39,900 nt of DNA, from NCBI GenBank assembly GCA_017481205.1, contig JAFUPN010000043.1, forward strand, positions 1-39,900. The letters are read 5' to 3'. Below, piece after piece: positions 34,673 through 39,900 of the stretch. A program made the translations under genes and the position numbers. This DNA is from Clostridia bacterium. GTDB taxonomy: Bacteria; Bacillota; Clostridia; UMGS1810. The notes below the pieces were generated by a model that saw only the letters and a program-made list of their open reading frames with translations, did no database searches and had not been told where the DNA came from. The first letter of the stretch is position 1; each line of letters opens with the position of its first letter.

Positions 34673-35515
34673 ATGGCAAGACCACTTAAAAAAGGACTGG
34701 ATTATTTCCCGGTAGACACACTGGGAGACAAAAAATCAAATCTGATTTTCTCAAAATACGGAATTTACGGAAAGGGATTAACCCTTGCTCTTATGGAAGA
34801 GATTTACGGTCAGGAGGGCTATTACTGCCTCATGACAGAGGAGGACAAGCTGTTTTTTACAACGCATATGAGGATTGAAGAAGATTTTTTTGAAGAGTTT
34901 CTTCAATATGCATTCAGAATTGGTTTGTTTGACAAGGAAATGTATGACAAACACTCAATATTAACCTCGGCTCAGATACAGGAAATATATTTTTCTGCCA
35001 TATCAAGGCGCAAGCACATAAAATTCAACAGTGAATATATGCTTATAAATCTTGACACAGATATGGTGGATAATGAATTCCTGCACTCAGGAGACAGTAC
35101 ATACAAGGATAATGCTGACATAAATCTTATAAATGAGTGCAAAAGTACACAAAGTAAAGAAAAGGAAAATACAGAAGAGGACAGGACAGAAAATAACAGT
35201 ACAGAAGACAAAATCGCAGCAGACTGCACACAGAGCAAACCGACCGCAGAAAGGGAAAATACAGCAGTAAGAAAAGCCGAAGCAGCAGTAGAACAGGAGA
35301 ACAACGACGCATTTTTTGAAGTTCTTGATATCTACGAAGCAAATATCGGCAGGACTACCGCAGGGGAATTTATGGAGCTGTCAAATGCAGTTAAAAAAGG
35401 CGGCGCTAAGACAGTTACCAACGCTATTTATGAAGCGGTAAAAAATAACGTTAAGTCTATGACTGGAGTAAAATGGTATATTGATAAAAATATCGAAAAT
35501 CGCTGTTATAGCTGA
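34673..35515 (+). CDS. Phage/plasmid-type replication protein with Lin1244/Lin1753-like (DUF4373) and DnaD-like parts
   Basis: Probably a replication-initiation helper of mobile-element origin, left alone in the chromosome. The N-terminus MARPLKKGLDYFPVD and the following KYGIYGKGLTLALMEEIYG match the Lin1244/Lin1753 (DUF4373) winged-helix-like domain (about residues 1-125). A charged low-complexity linker (about 155-210, rich in E, N, T, K) follows. The C-terminal part (213-275), FFEVLDIYEANIGR...WYIDKNI, fits the DnaD/DnaB_2 replication-loading domain. The ATG is chosen for its GGAGG 8 bases upstream; a longer frame adds five residues. No integrase, capsid or plasmid genes surround it, but it follows a tRNA gene, a common integration site. 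Confidence 0.75.
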   Translation: MARPLKKGLDYFPVDTLGDKKSNLIFSKYGIYGKGLTLALMEEIYGQEGYYCLMTEEDKLFFTTHMRIEEDFFEEFLQYAFRIGLFDKEMYDKHSILTSAQIQEIYFSAISRRKHIKFNSEYMLINLDTDMVDNEFLHSGDSTYKDNADINLINECKSTQSKEKENTEEDRTENNSTEDKIAADCTQSKPTAERENTAVRKAEAAVEQENNDAFFEVLDIYEANIGRTTAGEFMELSNAVKKGGAKTVTNAIYEAVKNNVKSMTGVKWYIDKNIENRCYS

Positions 35516-35588
35516 ATATTTTAAGTTTTAAAAATCCATAATAGCATATGCGATACAAAATGTATTGCAGAAAAGGAGAAGATTAATT

Positions 35589-35693
35589 ATGGATAACAAC
35601 AAAAATCAGAACAAGCAGGAAAAAGCTCCCAAAAAGGACCAGCAGGAAAGACAGAATAAAGAACAGCAGAGCAAGCAGAATTACAGCCTCTGA
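35589..35693 (+). CDS. Small Gln/Lys/Asn-rich hydrophilic peptide (34 aa)
   Basis: A 34-codon frame starting with ATG after a good AAGGAG site (10-nt spacing). The product (MDNNKNQNKQEKAPKKDQQE and a similar remainder) is almost entirely Q, K, N, E and D, with no hydrophobic core, so it is likely unstructured. Small peptides of this make-up occur in clostridia without a known job. The ribosome-binding site argues that it is translated, but the low-complexity sequence means chance cannot be ruled out. It follows the replication-like gene after about 70 bp. Confidence 0.5.
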   Translation: MDNNKNQNKQEKAPKKDQQERQNKEQQSKQNYSL

Positions 35694-35837
35694 TAACAGA
35701 CCGCACAGAATTGCCTGAAGCATAAAAGCATATTTTGTCATATTGCTAACAGGCTATACCGAAAAGCAAAAGAGCCCGGAGATAATCCAGGCCGTCAGAC
35801 TGTAGAATAATTCGTGATTTTATTTGCCCGGATGCAG

Positions 35838-35902
35838 GGACGTACATGCCGTGTCACACAAAAGCGTTGTGCCACAGGGCTTTCAGCCTTTCATGTACGT
35901 CC
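35838..35902. repeat. 65-nt palindromic structured element
   Basis: Perfect 11-nt arms GGACGTACATG (35838-35848) and CATGTACGTCC (35892-35902) enclose two further hairpins: GTGTCACA/TGTGCCAC with one mismatch and GGCT-TTC-AGCC. The element is GC-richer than its surroundings and lies between the small peptide gene and the end of the aldolase gene. It could act as a terminator/stabiliser for the sugar operon, be a small non-coding RNA, or be a MITE-like repeat. No U-tract follows it on either strand. Confidence 0.75.
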
Positions 35903-35955
35903 ACACCGAGCTCTATTATGCGACAATTGAATTATTCAACAGTCTGCCGTACATA

Positions 35956-36819
35956 TTACTGAACAACATACTGACCGCTGAACAGAAGCTTGCCTGTGGA
36001 GAACACGTTGATTGCGTCCTCAACATCCTTTTGCATGGCATTTGTAGCTGAGATTGCAATATCGTGGTAAAAGGTCTTGTCAGACAGCTCGGCAACATTT
36101 GTGCCGCCTGCCTTTGACATGTAAGTGTAGTAATTTATCTTGCGTACACCTAGGCTTATAACCTTTCTGTAGTCCTCATGGCTTACTCCGCTGCCGCCGT
36201 GCATAACAAGAGGTATGTCCACAAGGCTTTTTATTCTCTCAAGTCTCGGAAAATCGAGCTTTGGAGTTGTGGCATACAGACCGTGGGCAGTACCGAATGC
36301 ACATGCCAGCGCATCAATGCCGGTATCACGGGCAAAAATCTTTGCCGCATCAGGGTCGGTATATATGCTCTCGTCATTGCCGCCACCGCCCTCTCTTGCG
36401 CCCATACTGCCGATTTCGGCCTCTATGGAAGCGCCCTTGCGGTGAGCAAGCTCTGCGGCAATACAAGTATTGGCAAAGTTTTCTTCATATTCAAGCACAG
36501 AGCCGTCATACATAACCGAGGTAAAGCCTATATCAAGCGCTTTGTTAATATAAGCCAGGTCGGTGCCGTGGTCAAGATGGACACATACCGGTACACTGGC
36601 TCTGTCCGCCATATACAGCATAATGCCGCCGATTTCATCTATAGAGCATATGCCCATCTCCTCATGAACCTGGGCGTGCATGATGATAACAGGCTGGTTG
36701 AGTCTCTCCCCTGCCCTGATTACCGCCTGCATACTCTCAAGGTTAGGAGTATTGAAGGAGCCTATGGCAATGCGCTTTGCTTCTGCTATTTTCAGTATCT
36801 GTTTAAGAGTTACTAACAT
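35956..36819 (-). CDS. Class II (zinc) ketose-bisphosphate aldolase family protein
   Basis: A cytoplasmic metal-dependent aldolase that splits a ketose phosphate into dihydroxyacetone phosphate and an aldehyde. The catalytic/zinc motif HLDHG is at residues 81-85 (Asp83 general acid, His84 zinc ligand), followed by a glutamate-rich EAEIG (133-137), GTAHG with the second zinc histidine (176-180), and HGGSG with the third (207-211). The GAREGGGG segment matches the tagatose/fructose-bisphosphate aldolase loop. Length 287 aa is typical. It is the last gene of the isomerase-kinase-aldolase operon, 40 nt after the kinase. Whether it acts on a 1,6-bisphosphate or on the 1-phosphate made by that kinase cannot be decided. 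Confidence 0.9.
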   Translation of the reverse strand: MLVTLKQILKIAEAKRIAIGSFNTPNLESMQAVIRAGERLNQPVIIMHAQVHEEMGICSIDEIGGIMLYMADRASVPVCVHLDHGTDLAYINKALDIGFTSVMYDGSVLEYEENFANTCIAAELAHRKGASIEAEIGSMGAREGGGGNDESIYTDPDAAKIFARDTGIDALACAFGTAHGLYATTPKLDFPRLERIKSLVDIPLVMHGGSGVSHEDYRKVISLGVRKINYYTYMSKAGGTNVAELSDKTFYHDIAISATNAMQKDVEDAINVFSTGKLLFSGQYVVQ

Positions 36820-36859
36820 TCGTTAAAATTCCTTTCTTATACAAGAGGTATGGATTGTA

Positions 36860-38320
36860 TTATACAAGAGGTCTGATTGCTTTATACATACCCTTGTATC
36901 TTTCGTAGTGACGTGTATATTCCTCATGCTTTTGCATATCGGGATAGAATACGGATTTTTCCTTGACAAATTTTTTCTTTGCTTCGGCAAGAGACGGGAA
37001 TACACCTATTGCAACGGCTGTAAGCATTGCGGTACCTGCCGCGCCTACTTCCTTTGCATCAAGAGTGATATAGGGCAAGCCTAAAATATCAGATTTAATC
37101 TGCATCCATTTGTCTGACTTGGAGCCGCCGCCCGTTGCATAGAGCTTATCAAGCTTAAGGAAGCCTGTATTCTCTATATTAAGGCGCATTTCGTAGGATA
37201 CGCCCTCAAGAAGCGCCTTGTATATATCATTATGGTCGTTGGCAAGAGTAAGACCAACAATTGCCGCCTTGGATTCAATATCCATATAAGGTGTTGCCGC
37301 TCCGGCAAAGTGAGGAAGCACGAGAATACCCGTCGGGTCATCGGGCATACCTGCTTCAAGAACGCCAAAAACATTGTCGGTAATATGGCTCTTGAAATTG
37401 TCCTTATACCACTGGGTAACAGCACCGCCGGTATAGGACAGCACATAGCAGCAGTAGGTATTGTCGAGAGCATATGGCACTACAGCATATCCTTTGTCAT
37501 AAAACTCAGGGTCTGTGGGTATTGTGTCAAAAACAGGAGTTACACACTCTACAGTGCCTATGCCGTCTACAGCAAGGTTAAGGTCAAGAACACCGGCACC
37601 TACAGCCGAGGCAACCTGGTCATGAGCTCCGCTTACAATGACGGTATCCTCAGAAAGACCTGTCTCAGCCGCAACCTCGCTTCTTACCTTACCTGCAACT
37701 GTTCCGGGAGGAACACAGTTTGCAAAAAGACTGATATTTATGCCTGCAGCGTCAAGGATATCTCTGTCCCAGGATTTTTTTCTGATATCAAATGCCATGG
37801 TTCGTGCCGCCAGAGAGTAGTTTATCTGAGCCACGCCCGAGAGCATATACACGATAAAATCTTCATAAAGCAGAATATGCTTTGCCTTTGAGTAGATATC
37901 CGGTTCATTTTCCTTTATCCACATTGCCTTTGGCAGGCTGTACATCTGGTGAGGCAGCATACCGCAGACCGATATAATTTTTTCTTTGCCCACTTTTTCC
38001 ACAAGGGCTTCGCACTGCTGAGCTCCTCTTGGGTCTGTATATAGAAGGGAGTTTCTGAGAACCCTGTCATTTTCATCAAGCATAACAAAGGTTTCACCAA
38101 AGCTGGTAACGCCGATTGCGTCAATCTTGCCGCTGTTTGCCGCACATTCACGCACAACCTGCTTTACACCCTCCCACACTGCAGCTCCGTCAAGCTCATG
38201 ACCTGAGCATGTGCGGCTTGCCTTGTACTCGCAGTAGGAGTTGAAAACGAATTCTCCGTTTTCGTTGAAAATGGTGAGTTTACACCCTGTGGTTCCGATG
38301 TCAAGTCCACCGATAAACAT
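36860..38320 (-). CDS. FGGY-family carbohydrate kinase (xylulokinase-like)
   Basis: Phosphorylates a sugar or sugar alcohol with ATP. The 486-aa protein has the ATPase-fold phosphate-1 motif DIGTTGCK (7-14), the FGGY substrate-side block (GVTSFGETFVMLDEN, 70-84) and the GAHDQ motif with the catalytic aspartate (231-235). The C-terminal adenosine/phosphate-2 region includes YATGGGSKSDKWMQIKSDILG. Overall it looks closest to xylulokinase- and fuculokinase-like branches, but substrate specificity in this family is not readable from sequence. The ATG has an AAAGGCGGAA site. It lies 20 nt after the isomerase stop. A 13-nt copy of its last codons recurs just downstream of its own stop. Confidence 0.9.
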   Translation of the reverse strand: MFIGGLDIGTTGCKLTIFNENGEFVFNSYCEYKASRTCSGHELDGAAVWEGVKQVVRECAANSGKIDAIGVTSFGETFVMLDENDRVLRNSLLYTDPRGAQQCEALVEKVGKEKIISVCGMLPHQMYSLPKAMWIKENEPDIYSKAKHILLYEDFIVYMLSGVAQINYSLAARTMAFDIRKKSWDRDILDAAGINISLFANCVPPGTVAGKVRSEVAAETGLSEDTVIVSGAHDQVASAVGAGVLDLNLAVDGIGTVECVTPVFDTIPTDPEFYDKGYAVVPYALDNTYCCYVLSYTGGAVTQWYKDNFKSHITDNVFGVLEAGMPDDPTGILVLPHFAGAATPYMDIESKAAIVGLTLANDHNDIYKALLEGVSYEMRLNIENTGFLKLDKLYATGGGSKSDKWMQIKSDILGLPYITLDAKEVGAAGTAMLTAVAIGVFPSLAEAKKKFVKEKSVFYPDMQKHEEYTRHYERYKGMYKAIRPLV

Positions 38321-38340
38321 AGTATATTCCGCCTTTCGTA

Positions 38341-39738
38341 TTATAGGTCTATTATATCATAACCGAGGTAGTATCTGAACGCCTCGTTAAGAACAAGTGA
38401 CATATGACCCATACCGACAGCTGTGTGATGTCTGAAGCCGTTTCTGCCAAGCTTAAGAAGCTTTCTCTCTAAGTCGTCGATGTGAGCAACACCGCCGCAG
38501 CCAAAGAAGCCCTGCTCGATTTCGTCCTCAAGGAACTCGCCCTCATCTACATAGAAGGTAAGCTTGCCATCCTCGGTCTTGCAGTTGGAGAAGGTCATTG
38601 GGAAGGCTGCAATTCTGCCTTCGTTGCTACCCCATCCGCAGCCGGGACATCCTTTTGCAAACATCTTGTGGTCGGTAACTGTGCCCTTTGCTGTCATAAG
38701 GCTCTGGGCAATGGGTCCGCAGTGGAAAAGTATAACCTTGTCGGTCTCATCGCCGTAGTTGTTGTTCCAGTCAACACAGGCGGTAGGCTTTTCCGATGCA
38801 AGCTGCATGGAATACATGTTGATTGCGGAGCAAAGGTCAATTTCGCATGAAGCAACAATGCCTCTGTCATTCAGCTCAGAAAGAAGCACGCAAGGTGCAA
38901 CTCCGAGAACGGTCTGCATCTCCTCCCAGCAACGGAGGGTAACGCAATCTAACTTATATTCTGCAATATAGTCGTCGATAACAACGCTCACCTTTGCAAG
39001 AGTGATGAGCTTGTCAGCGGGACATTTTGAAAAATCTGTATAATTCTTAAGTATTTCTGCCTTGGCAGTAACCTTGACATCGTCATCTGCATACTGCTCA
39101 ACTCTCCAGAAAAGCTCCGAAAGGTCGAAGGCTTCAACAGTGATACCGTATTTCTGCAAGGTGATTTCATCATAGCGTACTGTCTTGAACTTGGTAGTAC
39201 GAGCACCTAAAACGCCTATGGAGAATTTTCTCATACCGTTTACAACACGGCATATTGCAGCAAAATCCCGAAGATTCTGAGCAAAAGCGTCTGACAGCGG
39301 ATGCACCACATGAGGCTCAAGCACTGTATACGGAATGCCGTACTGGTGGAATACATCCTCAATACTGAATTTTCCGCAATAAGAGTCACGTCTGTGCTCA
39401 AAGTCCATTTTGCCTATTTCGTCAGGATATGCCTGTATGAGAATAGGCTTGCCGCAGTTTTCCAGTGCCGCAACAGCACCGTTTTCGTCACTGAAATTGG
39501 GCATACAGAGTATAACACCGTCATACTCTCCCTCATGGGATTTGAGCCACTCGGCATACTTCCAGCCCTCCTGTCTGGTCTCAACAGCGCCGTAGCGTGT
39601 CATATCGGCATCAGGTATAAGATAATCATAGCCGCAGTCTGTCACAGCCTTAATCATCTCATCCCTGGCCCCGGCAATAAGACCCTCGGGGAAAAAGCCT
39701 CTGTTACCGAAATACAGAGCAAAAGTCATTTTTTTCAT
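38341..39738 (-). CDS. L-fucose/L-arabinose isomerase family protein
   Basis: Interconverts an aldose and its ketose using a divalent metal. The N-terminus FALYFGNRGFFPEGLI matches the family's two-domain start. The metal-binding part is seen as CWEEMQ (270-275, Glu272) and CEIDLCSAI (298-306, Asp301), the counterparts of the Glu and Asp ligands in L-fucose isomerase; the third ligand is likely a histidine near the end (HHTAVGMGH). Length 465 aa is usual for the smaller members. GGAGG precedes the ATG. It is the first gene of the operon with the kinase and aldolase, fitting a role in converting an imported sugar to the kinase substrate. The exact sugar is unknown. Confidence 0.88.
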   Translation of the reverse strand: MKKMTFALYFGNRGFFPEGLIAGARDEMIKAVTDCGYDYLIPDADMTRYGAVETRQEGWKYAEWLKSHEGEYDGVILCMPNFSDENGAVAALENCGKPILIQAYPDEIGKMDFEHRRDSYCGKFSIEDVFHQYGIPYTVLEPHVVHPLSDAFAQNLRDFAAICRVVNGMRKFSIGVLGARTTKFKTVRYDEITLQKYGITVEAFDLSELFWRVEQYADDDVKVTAKAEILKNYTDFSKCPADKLITLAKVSVVIDDYIAEYKLDCVTLRCWEEMQTVLGVAPCVLLSELNDRGIVASCEIDLCSAINMYSMQLASEKPTACVDWNNNYGDETDKVILFHCGPIAQSLMTAKGTVTDHKMFAKGCPGCGWGSNEGRIAAFPMTFSNCKTEDGKLTFYVDEGEFLEDEIEQGFFGCGGVAHIDDLERKLLKLGRNGFRHHTAVGMGHMSLVLNEAFRYYLGYDIIDL

Positions 39739-39765
39739 ATATATACCTCCCTGTTATTAATGGTA

Positions 39766-39780
39766 GTGTCAAGTTGACAC
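39766..39780. promoter_or_regulatory. Perfect inverted repeat upstream of the sugar operon (possible operator)
   Basis: GTGTCAAGTTGACAC has 7-bp perfect arms around one central base, 28 bp upstream of the isomerase ATG. On the minus strand it also contains TTGACA. Symmetry and location suggest a repressor site for the sugar operon, but no regulator gene lies in the window. Confidence 0.5.
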
Positions 39781-39793
39781 CCCGTTTTTTATA

Positions 39794-39811
39794 TTTTAAC
39801 TATCGTTAAAA
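39794..39811. promoter_or_regulatory. Second inverted repeat upstream of the sugar operon
   Basis: TTTTAAC-TATC-GTTAAAA has 7-bp perfect arms with a 4-bp centre, 14 bp upstream of the first repeat. The region also contains TATAAA-like sequence on the minus strand that could be a -10 element. A second operator or promoter-overlapping site is plausible but unproven. Confidence 0.4.
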
Positions 39812-39900
39812 CCTTTATTTTTCGAGGTTTTTGAATATTTTTGCATAAAAATATAGCAATAACCTCCTTTTTGCTGTATAATTGAGTCGCTAAACCAACA

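Noticed and set aside
35956..39738. Assignment of the sugar operon to fucose or sulfoquinovose breakdown
   Set aside because: The isomerase, FGGY kinase and class II aldolase families are each too broad, the aldolase type does not match the fucose route, and no transporter or diagnostic enzyme is in the window.

Overview
The window looks like chromosomal DNA from an endospore-forming, AT-rich Gram-positive anaerobe of the class Clostridia, probably near the Ruminococcaceae/Oscillospiraceae. The evidence is the sporulation genes yqfC, yqfD and ylbJ, a long SRP RNA with an Alu-type 5' domain directly upstream of dnaX, the Firmicutes order phoH-ybeY-dgkA-era-yqzL-recO, and TTGACA/TATAAT-type promoters with 17-18 bp spacers. 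The species cannot be named from sequence alone.

Layout. (1) 1-6046, minus strand: a housekeeping/sporulation cluster reading yqfC, yqfD, phoH, ybeY, dgkA, era, yqzL, recO, then the 5' part of ppdK cut by the window edge. ylbJ (plus strand, 6112-7182) diverges from yqfC. (2) 7212-9689, minus: a DUF348/G5/3D-domain cell-wall protein (YabE-like) and ribonuclease M5, separated by about 750 bp of AT-rich DNA with no convincing gene. (3) 9711-14527, minus: a probable operon hom, thrB, rlmB, an ACT-domain regulator, a PFL (UPF0210) protein and rnmV, with a good promoter just upstream of hom. (4) 14621-16563, minus: dnaX preceded by the SRP RNA gene, with its own promoter. (5) 16726-17988, minus: a compact cluster of four small exported or membrane proteins of unknown role. 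(6) 18000-18480: a repeat island with two different tandem arrays of tiny hairpins separated by constant AT-rich linkers (ATATCGA in one, AATTTAGCT in the other). The second array lies inside a truncated gene of the 23S rRNA intervening-sequence/four-helix-bundle family. (7) 18480-33270, minus: two giant secreted proteins, a 1772-aa BspA-like leucine-rich-repeat protein and a 3146-aa GLUG-type beta-helix protein, probably cotranscribed. (8) 33492-35693, plus: a HAD-IIB phosphatase, tRNA-Arg(ACG), an orphan phage/plasmid-type replication protein and a 34-aa Q/K/N-rich peptide. (9) 35838-35902: a 65-nt perfect-armed palindromic element. (10) 35956-39738, minus: a sugar-catabolism operon of sugar isomerase, FGGY kinase and class II aldolase, with two perfect inverted repeats upstream that could be operators.

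How the genes work together. The hom/thrB pair gives two steps of threonine synthesis; thrC is not here. The isomerase-kinase-aldolase trio has the logic aldose to ketose to ketose-phosphate to triose-phosphate plus an aldehyde, but the substrate cannot be read from the sequence. The two giant proteins have signal peptides and no LPXTG or SLH anchor, so they are likely secreted or loosely surface-associated adhesin/scaffold proteins.

The most novel material is the hairpin-array island at 18.0-18.5 kb, the 16-residue-period repeat at the N-terminus of the 3146-aa protein with the cysteine/asparagine-rich coils behind it, and the palindromic element at 35.84-35.90 kb. I saw no CRISPR array, complete mobile element or known defence system.
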